From contig JAICQE010000164.1 of NCBI GenBank assembly GCA_025938035.1, positions 1-9,835 of the forward strand: a stretch of DNA of 9,835 bases. Direction: 5' to 3'. The translations under genes were made by a program, and so were the position numbers. Numbering within the stretch: the first letter of the stretch is position 1; each line of letters opens with the position of its first letter. The DNA comes from Vicinamibacteria bacterium (GTDB lineage: Bacteria; Acidobacteriota; Vicinamibacteria; Vicinamibacterales; UBA2999). The notes below the pieces were generated by a model. That model did not search any database. It was given only the letters and a program-made list of their open reading frames with translations, and was not told the DNA's origin. Shown here piece by piece: positions 1 through 5,699 of this stretch.

Positions 1-1682
1 ACGCCGGAGACCAGGTGCACGGCGTGCAGCCGCGGCCAGCCGCCAACGCGAACCACTCCGGTGACGCGCGCTTCGCCCTGGGGCGCGCGGATCGTGCCGA
101 TGTCGGAGACCTGTCCGCCAGCCTCGAGATAGAACGGCGTCTGCGCCAGCGCGACGAAGCCGTGCTCGCCGGCGGCGAGGCCGTCCACCGAACGCCGCCG
201 CTCGTCGAAGACTGCCAGCGCCTGGGTGTTCAGCGCGGTCTGGTCGTAGCCACGGAACCCCTGATCGCCCGCGCTCTCGAGCGACTGCTTCAGATCGTCC
301 GGCGCGTCCCAGGCCGCGTCCGGTCCGCCGCCCGCCTTGAACGTGCTTTTCGCGCGCGCCTTCTCGCGCTGGCCTTCCATCGCCCGATCGAATCCTTCCC
401 GATCGAGCGTGAGCCCGCGGGATTCGATCGTGTCCTCGATGAAGTCCTGCGGGAGGCCATGCGTGTCGTAGAGCCGGAAGGCCTCGTCGCCGGACACCAC
501 ACCGCCGGCCGACGCCGCGCGATCGAGCGCCTGTTCGAGCCGCGGCAACCCGTTGGTGAGCACCGCATCGAAGCGCTCCTCTTCCGAGCGAATCAGCTGC
601 GTGATCGATGCGCGGCCGGCCACGAGTTCCGGATACGCATCTCCGAACTGCGACACGACGGTGTCAACCAGCGAGTGGAGGAACGGCTGCCGGAGGCCGA
701 GCTTCTTGCCGTGCCGCATCGCGCGCCGCATGATCTTGCGCAGGACGTATCCGCGCGATTCGTTGGACGGCACGACACCGTCGGCAATGAGGAACGTCAT
801 CGCGCGCATGTGATCGGCCACGACGCGCATGGACGTATCCGACGGCGCCATCGTGCCCCGGTGCGTCGTGCCCGCCAGCTCGCCAATCGCGTCGAGCAGG
901 GGAGTGAACGCGTCGGTGTCATAGGTGGACACCTTCCCCTGGAGTACGGCAGTGACGCGTTCCAGGCCCATGCCGGTGTCGATCGACGGCGCCGGCAGCG
1001 GCTTCAGCTCGCCGCCCGGCTGGCGGTCGAACTCCATGAACACGTTGTTCCAGATCTCGAGGTAGCGGTCGCACTCGCACTCGAGGCCGCGGCAGGATCG
1101 GCCGGCCGCCTCTTCGGAGCAGGGCAGGCTGTTTCCGCGGAAGTAATAGATCTCGGAGCAGCGGCCGCAGGGGCCGGTGTCGCCCATCTGCCAGAAGTTG
1201 TCCGCCGAGCCGAGCTCGCCGATGCGTTCGGCCGGCAGGAATCTCCGCCACACCTCGTACGCCTCATCGTCGCGCGGCACGCCGGACTCTCCGCGGAATA
1301 CGGTCGCAAACAGCCGGTCGGGTGGCAGTTTCCACTCGCCGGTGAGCAGCGCCCATGCGAACGGGAGTGCCTCGCGCTTGAAATAGTCGCCAAACGAGAA
1401 GTTGCCGAGCATCTCGAAGAACGTGTGATGCCGGAACGACGGGCCGACGTTCTCGAGGTCGTTGTGCTTGCCGCTGACGCGCATGCACTTCTGCGCCGTG
1501 GCGGCACGCCTGTAGTCGCGCGTGTCCCTGCCGAGGAAGACGTCCTTGAACTGGTTCATCCCGGCGTTGGTGAAGAGCAGCGTCGGGTCGTCGTGCGGCA
1601 CCAGGGGCGAGCTGGCCACGACGCGATGACCCTCTCGCTCGAAGTAGCGCAGGAACGACGCGCGGATTTCCTTGGAAGTCAC
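1..1682 (-). CDS. alaS: Alanyl-tRNA synthetase, 5' part only (C-terminus beyond window)
   Basis: Charges tRNA-Ala with alanine in the cytoplasm. The 560 codons present cover the class II catalytic core, the tRNA-recognition region and the start of the editing domain. Recognisable stretches, all close to E. coli AlaRS, are SSPLVPHDDPTLLFTNAGMN (residues 24-43), GKHNDLENVG (71-80), RHHTFFEMLGNFSFGDYF (84-101), DNFWQMGDTGPCG (161-173) and SIDTGMGLERV (233-243). The editing domain begins at QTPFYLEAGGQ. The HxxxH and CxxxH zinc motifs and the C-Ala domain lie outside the window. The start is taken as GTG at 1680-1682, because the upstream in-phase region ends in recX and the product then begins TSKEIRASFLRYFEREGH, as the family does; an ATG a few bases upstream runs directly into TAG. 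The start lies 17 bp after the recX stop, so the two are probably cotranscribed. Six cysteines cluster at residues 172-204, CxxC through CxC. Confidence 0.97.
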   Translation of the reverse strand, partial: MTSKEIRASFLRYFEREGHRVVASSPLVPHDDPTLLFTNAGMNQFKDVFLGRDTRDYRRAATAQKCMRVSGKHNDLENVGPSFRHHTFFEMLGNFSFGDYFKREALPFAWALLTGEWKLPPDRLFATVFRGESGVPRDDEAYEVWRRFLPAERIGELGSADNFWQMGDTGPCGRCSEIYYFRGNSLPCSEEAAGRSCRGLECECDRYLEIWNNVFMEFDRQPGGELKPLPAPSIDTGMGLERVTAVLQGKVSTYDTDAFTPLLDAIGELAGTTHRGTMAPSDTSMRVVADHMRAMTFLIADGVVPSNESRGYVLRKIMRRAMRHGKKLGLRQPFLHSLVDTVVSQFGDAYPELVAGRASITQLIRSEEERFDAVLTNGLPRLEQALDRAASAGGVVSGDEAFRLYDTHGLPQDFIEDTIESRGLTLDREGFDRAMEGQREKARAKSTFKAGGGPDAAWDAPDDLKQSLESAGDQGFRGYDQTALNTQALAVFDERRRSVDGLAAGEHGFVALAQTPFYLEAGGQVSDIGTIRAPQGEARVTGVVRVGGWPRLHAVHLVSG

Positions 1683-1699
1683 TGGCTACATTTTACTGT

Positions 1700-2164
1700 C
1701 TACTCTTCGTGTCCTTTGTGGCGGCGCAAAAGCGCCAGGACGCGATCGGACTCGAATCCCTGTCCGATCAGAAAGCGATAGAGCCGTTGAAACTCGCGGT
1801 CGCCGGCGATTCGTTCGCGGCCGCGCAGGCGCTTCTGCAGCGCGGCTTCCATCAGCGTGGCGGCGTCAACGGTCTGAAAGATCTCCTGCGTGGCGCGCTG
1901 GGCGACGTCCGGAGCGATGCCGGCGGACTCGAGGCGGCGTTTGACGCGCAGACGCCCGCGCTTTCGCAGGCTGGTCTCGGCGTGCGCCATTGCTCGTGCC
2001 GCACGCTCGTCGTCCAGGCTGCCGTCGTTCTTGAGGCGGGCGACGGCGGCGTCGATCGCCTCCTCGTCGTAGCCGCGGCGGGCGAGCCGTTGACGGACCT
2101 GGCGCTCGGACAGCTCGCGCCCGCCCAGCATTTTGAGGGCCGCGATGTAGGCGGAGTCGGGCAT
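1700..2164 (-). CDS. recX: RecX family regulator of RecA
   Basis: A 154-residue protein that in characterised bacteria binds RecA filaments and limits their extension, damping recombination and the SOS response. The sequence begins with the typical RecX helical repeat, AYIAALKMLGGRELSERQVRQRLARRGY (residues 5-32, shown here in part as ELSERQVRQRLARRGY). This is followed by a central stretch, LKNDGSLDDERAARAMAHAE, matching the family's conserved LxxxGxLDDxxxA pattern, and by a third helical unit near the C-terminus (REFQRLYRFLIGQGF). Length is normal for the family. The ATG at 2162-2164 is favoured because the RecX homology starts within four residues. No Shine-Dalgarno sequence precedes it: the upstream bases are the arm of a heptad inverted repeat. 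alaS follows after 17 bp. recA, the usual upstream partner, is not in this window; pilT occupies that place. Confidence 0.93.
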   Translation of the reverse strand: MPDSAYIAALKMLGGRELSERQVRQRLARRGYDEEAIDAAVARLKNDGSLDDERAARAMAHAETSLRKRGRLRVKRRLESAGIAPDVAQRATQEIFQTVDAATLMEAALQKRLRGRERIAGDREFQRLYRFLIGQGFESDRVLALLRRHKGHEE

Positions 2165-2167
2165 GGA

Positions 2168-2243
2168 CAGGGATCAGGGATCAGGGATCAGGGATCAGGG
2201 GGCTTCTGATTCCTGGTCCCTGATCCCTGCTCCCTGATCCCTG
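2168..2243. repeat. Heptad GGGATCA array forming a long inverted repeat between pilT and recX
   Basis: The left arm (2168-2199) contains four consecutive GGGATCA heptads. The right arm (2212-2243) is its reverse complement with two mismatches in 32 bp, around a 12-bp loop. On the mRNA of the minus-strand operon the stem begins just after the pilT stop (2247-2249) and ends just before the recX ATG, so it could attenuate transcription or hide the recX ribosome-binding region. Each strand also has at least four G3 tracts with 4-nt loops, the standard G-quadruplex pattern. There is no T-tract after the stem on either strand, so it is not a canonical intrinsic terminator. The repeat layout is read directly; its function is inferred. 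Confidence 0.9.
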
Positions 2244-2246
2244 ATT

Positions 2247-3479
2247 CTAGCTGCTGCCGAAGCGGGTGATTTCGGGTGCGCGGCCTCGCGAAGGCTCGGC
2301 CGGTTTGCCGCGGGAGACGTCTGGCGTCCTGCCGCGGGAGAGCTCAGGCGCTTTGCCGCCTGTCGCCTGGCCGCTGCGCGCCATCTCGTCGAGGGTCATT
2401 TCGGCGGTGGTGGCGATGCCCTGGACTTTCAGGTTGAACTCGTCCACGTTGGACGCCCAGCGCACGGCCTCCTCGTAGGAGATCAGCTTCTGTTCGAACA
2501 GGCTGAAGATCGACTGATCGAAGGTCTGCATGCCGTACTGCGAGGTGCCCTGCGCGATCGCGCCCGGAATCAGGTGGGTCTTCTCCTTGTCGAGGATGCA
2601 CTCACGGATGAATGGCGTCGTCAGGAGTACTTCAACCGCGGGTGCCCGGCCGGCGACGTCCTGCCGCGGAATCAACCGCATTGAAACCACCGCCTTCAGG
2701 ATGCTGGCCAGCTGGACCCGCACCTGCTTCTGAAAGTGCGGCGGGAAGACCGAGATGATGCGGTTGATCGTCTCGGTGGCGTCCACGGTGTGCAGCGTAG
2801 AGAGAACCAGATGCCCGGTCTCCGCCGCCAGCACCGCCGTGTCGATCGTTTCGTAATCGCGCATTTCGCCCACCAGGATGACGTCCGGATCCTGCCGCAG
2901 CGCGCTGCGCAGCGCATGGGCGAACGAGCTGGTATCCGCGCCGATCTCGCGCTGGTTGACGATCGACTGCTTGTCGCGGTGGAGGTACTCGATCGGATCC
3001 TCGATGGTGAGGATGTGCTTGTTCCGGGTGGCGTTGATCTCGTCGATGATCGCGGCGAGCGTCGTGCTCTTGCCGCTGCCGGTCGTGCCGGTGACGAGGA
3101 TGAGGCCGCGCTCGAACTGGGCGACCTTCTTGAGCACCTTCGGCAGCACCAGTTCGTCGATGGTGGCCGGCTTCATCGGGATGACGCGGAAAATCAGCCC
3201 GATCGTTCCGCGCTGATGAAACGCATTGCAGCGGAAGCGTCCGAGGCCCGAGACCGCGTAGGCGAAGTCGACCTCGTGGGTCTCCTTGAAACGCTCGCGG
3301 TACGTCGTCGGGAGGACGGAGGCAGCCATGGCCACCATGTCCTCGTGCTCGAGCCGTTTGTCCGAAACGGCGGGAACCAGGGCGCCCCGGACGCGGAGCA
3401 TCGGGTAGCTGCCGACCTTCAAGTGGAGGTCCGATGCGCCGCTGTCGACTGCGATCTTCAGGAGGTCGTTGACGTGCAT
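2247..3479 (-). CDS. pilT: Type IV pilus retraction ATPase PilT
   Basis: A 410-residue hexameric ATPase of the secretion ATPase superfamily that depolymerises type IV pili at the inner-membrane base and powers twitching. The N-terminal PAS-like domain has SGASDLHLKVG (residues 13-23). The catalytic domain shows Walker A GTTGSGKST (131-139), an Asp box around ILTIEDPIEYLH (156-167), Walker B DVILVGEMRD (199-208) and a His box GHLVLSTLHTVDA (222-234). The PilT AIRNLIRE-type motif appears as TPFIRECILDKEKTH (288-302). PilB-specific N-terminal regions are absent and the length suits PilT; PilU is a less likely alternative. After about residue 372 there is an extra low-complexity basic tail built from 8-residue repeats. 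The ATG lies 9 bp after the ilvE stop, with no strong Shine-Dalgarno, suggesting translational coupling. No other pilus gene is in the window. Confidence 0.96.
   Translation of the reverse strand: MHVNDLLKIAVDSGASDLHLKVGSYPMLRVRGALVPAVSDKRLEHEDMVAMAASVLPTTYRERFKETHEVDFAYAVSGLGRFRCNAFHQRGTIGLIFRVIPMKPATIDELVLPKVLKKVAQFERGLILVTGTTGSGKSTTLAAIIDEINATRNKHILTIEDPIEYLHRDKQSIVNQREIGADTSSFAHALRSALRQDPDVILVGEMRDYETIDTAVLAAETGHLVLSTLHTVDATETINRIISVFPPHFQKQVRVQLASILKAVVSMRLIPRQDVAGRAPAVEVLLTTPFIRECILDKEKTHLIPGAIAQGTSQYGMQTFDQSIFSLFEQKLISYEEAVRWASNVDEFNLKVQGIATTAEMTLDEMARSGQATGGKAPELSRGRTPDVSRGKPAEPSRGRAPEITRFGSS
2268..2363 (-). repeat. 24-bp tandem coding repeat in the PilT C-terminal tail
   Basis: Residues 373-404 of PilT form four 8-residue units: GGKAPEL (preceded by T), SRGRTPDV, SRGKPAEP and SRGRAPEI, with the pattern [ST]-R-G-[RK]-x-P-x-x in the last three. 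The DNA repeats with a 24-bp period, clearest where GCCGCGGGAGA recurs on the plus strand at about 2309 and 2333. The tail is basic, proline-rich and probably disordered. Standard PilT proteins end soon after the preceding helical domain, so this is an appendage. Confidence 0.75.
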
Positions 3480-3488
3480 CCCGTGGGG

Positions 3489-4481
3489 TTATCGGCTCTT
3501 TGCGGCTCCTGAAGCAGTGGCCGCTTTCGCGCCCTTCCCGACGGCAGACAGGGCCGGGACATTCACCGGGTGGAGCCATCCATACGGGTCTGGCGTCTCT
3601 CCCCTCACGATCTGGAAAAACCGCTGCTGCAGGGCCTCGGTCACCGGCCCACGGCGGCCGCGTCCCACCTTGACCCGGTCCACGGTCCGGATCGGGGTGA
3701 CCTCGACGGCTGTCCCGACGAAAAACACCTCGTCGGCGATATACAGCATTTCACGCGGCAGCGTCTGTTCGCGGACCTCGAACCCCATGTCGCGGGCGAT
3801 GGTCATCACCGAGTCGCGCGTGATGCCCGCGAGCACGGAGTTGCCAATCGGCGGCGTAAAGATGAGGCCGTCGCGGACGATGAAGACGTTCTGGCCGCTG
3901 CCTTCGCTGAGATTGCCATTCGTGTCCAGCGCGATCCCCTCGGCGTAGCCCTCGCTGACGGCTTCAAGCTTGATCAGCTGAGCGTTGGCATAGTTCGCCA
4001 CGCTTTTCGCCATGGCCGGCGTCGTGTTCGGCGCGTTGCGGGCCCAGGTCGCAATCTTGACGTCAATCCCTTCTTCGATTGCTTCCTTGGTGAAGTACGC
4101 GGGCCATTCCCAGAGAAGGATCGCCACGTCGATCGGGCAGGCACGCGGGTCCACGCCCAGCGAATCGTAGCCGCGGTAGATCAGCGGGCGGATATAGCAG
4201 GCGCGGAAACCGTTGGTCTGAATGAGGCTGATCGTCGCGTCGGTCAGCGTCTGCTGGTCGTACTCCGGCTCCATCCGATAGATGCGGGCCGAGTCGAGCA
4301 GCCGCCGCATGTGAGCATCCAGCCGGAAGCACGCCGGCCCGTTGACCGTGTCGTAGCACCGGGCGCCCTCGAAGACGCCGCTTCCGTAGTGAATGATGTG
4401 CGAGGCGATGTGAATGTTGGCGTCCTTCCAGTCCACCAACGTGCCGTTCATCCAGATTTTGCCCGTGCCCGGAAACGCCAT
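3489..4481 (-). CDS. ilvE: Branched-chain-amino-acid aminotransferase
   Basis: A PLP-dependent fold-type IV aminotransferase that makes leucine, isoleucine and valine from their 2-oxo acids with glutamate as amino donor. The 330 residues show IWMNGTLVDWKDANIHIASH (9-28), HYGSGVFEGARCY (31-43), the PLP lysine K159 in AMAKSVANYANAQ, E193 in LSEGSGQNVF (same numbering as E. coli IlvE), GITRDSV and YIADEVFFVGTAVEVTPIR. D-amino-acid transaminase and ADC lyase relatives are shorter and lack this combination. An upstream in-frame ATG at 4511 would add ten residues (MGLGSWEFSA) encoded by the heptad repeat, so the ATG at 4479-4481 is chosen. It begins MAFPGTGKIW and is preceded by GGGAG with a 9-nt spacer, itself part of the repeat. 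About 20 C-terminal residues are Ala/Lys/Gly-rich and probably disordered. pilT follows after 9 bp. Confidence 0.96.
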   Translation of the reverse strand: MAFPGTGKIWMNGTLVDWKDANIHIASHIIHYGSGVFEGARCYDTVNGPACFRLDAHMRRLLDSARIYRMEPEYDQQTLTDATISLIQTNGFRACYIRPLIYRGYDSLGVDPRACPIDVAILLWEWPAYFTKEAIEEGIDVKIATWARNAPNTTPAMAKSVANYANAQLIKLEAVSEGYAEGIALDTNGNLSEGSGQNVFIVRDGLIFTPPIGNSVLAGITRDSVMTIARDMGFEVREQTLPREMLYIADEVFFVGTAVEVTPIRTVDRVKVGRGRRGPVTEALQQRFFQIVRGETPDPYGWLHPVNVPALSAVGKGAKAATASGAAKSR

Positions 4482-4639
4482 AGCTGAAAACTCCCAACTC
4501 CCAAGTCCCAACTCCCAAACGAGATGAGAGTTGCGTCGCGGAGTTCCGCTGATCGTAACCCGGAGGTCAGTCGATTGCCCAATGTGATGCTGACACTTGG
4601 GTGTTTTCTGCGTTGGAAGCCGGGAATGCGCAGTTCTCG
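4482..4639. other. Kinase-ilvE intergenic region, 158 bp
   Basis: The longest non-coding stretch in the window. It holds the GGGAGTT heptad array next to ilvE and an imperfect stem, CCCAA (4578-4582) with TTGGG (4597-4601). No convincing sigma-70 promoter was seen. On the minus strand TTGGGC is followed 19 bp later by TACGAT, which is too weak and too widely spaced to call. Whether ilvE has its own promoter or reads through from the kinase gene is unresolved. Confidence 0.5.
4491..4518 (-). repeat. Heptad GGGAGTT array upstream of ilvE, carrying its probable SD
   Basis: On the minus strand four G3 tracts, at plus positions 4514-4516, 4507-4509, 4500-4502 and 4493-4495, are spaced exactly 7 bp apart with linkers AGTT, ACTT and AGTT. 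The last unit gives GGGAG followed by nine bases and the ilvE ATG, a reasonable Shine-Dalgarno. The G3N4 pattern also fits a G-quadruplex on the mRNA or coding strand, which could mask or expose that site. Layout is seen; any effect on translation is inferred. Confidence 0.85.
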
Positions 4640-5617
4640 TTATTGCATCTCGTTACAGAACGGACAGCGATCCGAGCGCGCGTGGAGGGGCTTCCGGCAC
4701 TGCCAGCAGAAGCGGGCCTGGGGCGTTTCGCGGGCCTTGAGACGGGAGTGGATGTCAGCCACGTTTGCATCAACGAGATCGAGACCCACACCCGTCCGCT
4801 TCTTCGCGCGGCGGCCGGCAGGGACGCGGGCGGCCAGCAGATCCTCGAGCAAATCGGCGGCGCGCTGATACCTGAGGGTCAGATCCGGCGCCAGTGCCCG
4901 CATGATGATGTCGTTGATCGTCTTCGGGATCTTCGCGTTCCTGACCCGCGGCGCGGTGACCAGCTCACCGCGCATCAGTTTCTCGATGTCCGACGGCGCC
5001 GGCGTCCTGTACGGAAGTTCACCAGTCACCATCTGGTACATCGTCACGCCGACCGAATACACGTCGCTGGCGAACACCGCCTTGCCGTGAAACTGCTCCG
5101 GCGCCATGTAGGGAGGGCTGCCGATGACCGTGGTGCCATGCGCGGCGATTTCGAGGAAGCGTGACGTGCCGAAGTCGGTCACCTTCAGCAGCCCTGTTTC
5201 CGAGAGCAGCATGTTCCCGGGACGGATGTCGCGGTGGAGGACGCCGGCGCGGTGGGCGTGGTCCACGGCGTTGCACATCTGGCAGGTGTAGTCGAGCGCG
5301 CGTCCGAGTTCGAGCGCACCTTCGCGGATGATCAACTGTTCGAGGGTCTCGCCGGGCACGTACTCCATCACGATGAAGAACACGTCATCCAGCTTTTCCG
5401 CGGTGAGCATCGTGACGATGTTCGGATGACTCATCGAGGCGAGAAGACGCGGCTCCTTCAGCAGCTCGCTGAAATCGAGGTTCTGCTTGTGTGGAACCTT
5501 GATCGCGACGTTCTTCTTGATCCAGGTGTCTTCGGCGAGATACACGCTGCCGAAGCCGCCGCTGCCAAGATGCGACAGCACGCGGTACTTCCCGATGGTC
5601 TGACCCCGGAGGAACAT
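4640..5617 (-). CDS. Soluble Ser/Thr protein kinase with C-terminal zinc ribbon
   Basis: A Hanks-type (PknB-like) protein kinase of 325 residues, predicted to phosphorylate Ser/Thr of unknown targets. Visible motifs are the glycine loop GSGGFGSVY (18-26), VAIK with K40, E55 on helix C, HRDIRPGN (128-135, catalytic D130), DFG (148-150), APE (172-174) and DVYSVGVTMYQMVTGELPY (185-203). The catalytic-loop lysine of the usual HRDLKPEN is arginine here (R132). The C-terminus carries a CWQC/CPFC double knuckle (C304, C307, C318, C321), a probable zinc ribbon. There is no transmembrane segment and no PASTA or TPR domain, so it is cytoplasmic. The reading frame stays open to 5968, but residues upstream of MFLRGQTIGKYRVL are low-complexity and include translated palindrome (VRLKADAT). 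The ATG at 5615-5617 is therefore chosen although it has no Shine-Dalgarno. It diverges from rsmE. Confidence 0.93.
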   Translation of the reverse strand: MFLRGQTIGKYRVLSHLGSGGFGSVYLAEDTWIKKNVAIKVPHKQNLDFSELLKEPRLLASMSHPNIVTMLTAEKLDDVFFIVMEYVPGETLEQLIIREGALELGRALDYTCQMCNAVDHAHRAGVLHRDIRPGNMLLSETGLLKVTDFGTSRFLEIAAHGTTVIGSPPYMAPEQFHGKAVFASDVYSVGVTMYQMVTGELPYRTPAPSDIEKLMRGELVTAPRVRNAKIPKTINDIIMRALAPDLTLRYQRAADLLEDLLAARVPAGRRAKKRTGVGLDLVDANVADIHSRLKARETPQARFCWQCRKPLHARSDRCPFCNEMQ

Positions 5618-5632
5618 GCGGTGGGTGGGCGG

Positions 5633-5638
5633 AGTATA
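5633..5638 (-). promoter_or_regulatory. Candidate -10 box TATACT for the kinase gene
   Basis: On the minus strand TATACT, in the context GTTATACTCC, ends 15 bases before the kinase ATG. That places transcription start about 8-10 nt before the codon, a near-leaderless mRNA, in agreement with the missing Shine-Dalgarno. No good -35 hexamer is seen; that position falls at the edge of the palindrome at 5660-5677. Confidence 0.35.
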
Positions 5639-5659
5639 ACATCGCCGTTCGCCCGTCGC

Positions 5660-5677
5660 GTCCGCCTTCAGGCGGAC
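5660..5677 (-). repeat. REP-like palindrome, copy A (kinase/rsmE divergent region)
   Basis: GTCCGCC-TTCA-GGCGGAC on the plus strand, a 7-bp perfect stem (8 with the inner T-A pair). Read on the minus strand it is GTCCGCC-TGAA-GGCGGAC followed by GCGACG, matching the one-sided flank RCKACG of the other copies, hence the strand given. It lies between the two divergent candidate -10 boxes. Confidence 0.85.
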
Positions 5678-5687
5678 GTTGCCGCGA

Positions 5688-5693
5688 GATAAT
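5688..5693 (+). promoter_or_regulatory. Candidate -10 box GATAAT for rsmE
   Basis: GATAAT matches the sigma-70 -10 consensus at five of six bases and ends six bases before the GTG at 5700, so transcription would start at or next to the start codon (leaderless). There is no recognisable -35; its expected place lies within palindrome copy A. Confidence 0.3.
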
Positions 5694-5699
5694 GATTCC

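Noticed and set aside
15..1781. 588-codon open frame on the plus strand
   Set aside because: It is antisense to alaS, whose minus-strand translation matches the family closely. Arg/Glu/Ala-rich antisense frames are normal in high-GC DNA.
2168..2243. CRISPR-like array
   Set aside because: The unit is a 7-bp tandem heptad without spacers, and no cas gene is present.
2736..3512. 258-codon plus-strand open frame
   Set aside because: It is antisense to pilT, which has all its motifs. The product has no recognisable domain.
3570..4487. 305-codon plus-strand open frame
   Set aside because: It is antisense to ilvE, which keeps the PLP lysine and the expected length.
4482..4511. Upstream ATG at 4511 as the ilvE start
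   Set aside because: The added ten residues are translated heptad repeat, and GGGAG is well placed for the ATG at 4481.
4578..4601. Possible terminator stem CCCAA/TTGGG between kinase and ilvE
   Set aside because: The stem is only five pairs plus three across a bulge. The T-rich stretch follows it on the plus strand, where no gene ends, and no T-tract follows on the minus strand.
5679..5699. TTG at 5679 as the rsmE start
   Set aside because: It adds seven non-family residues, begins two bases after the palindrome and is a rarer start codon than the GTG at 5700. It cannot be fully excluded.
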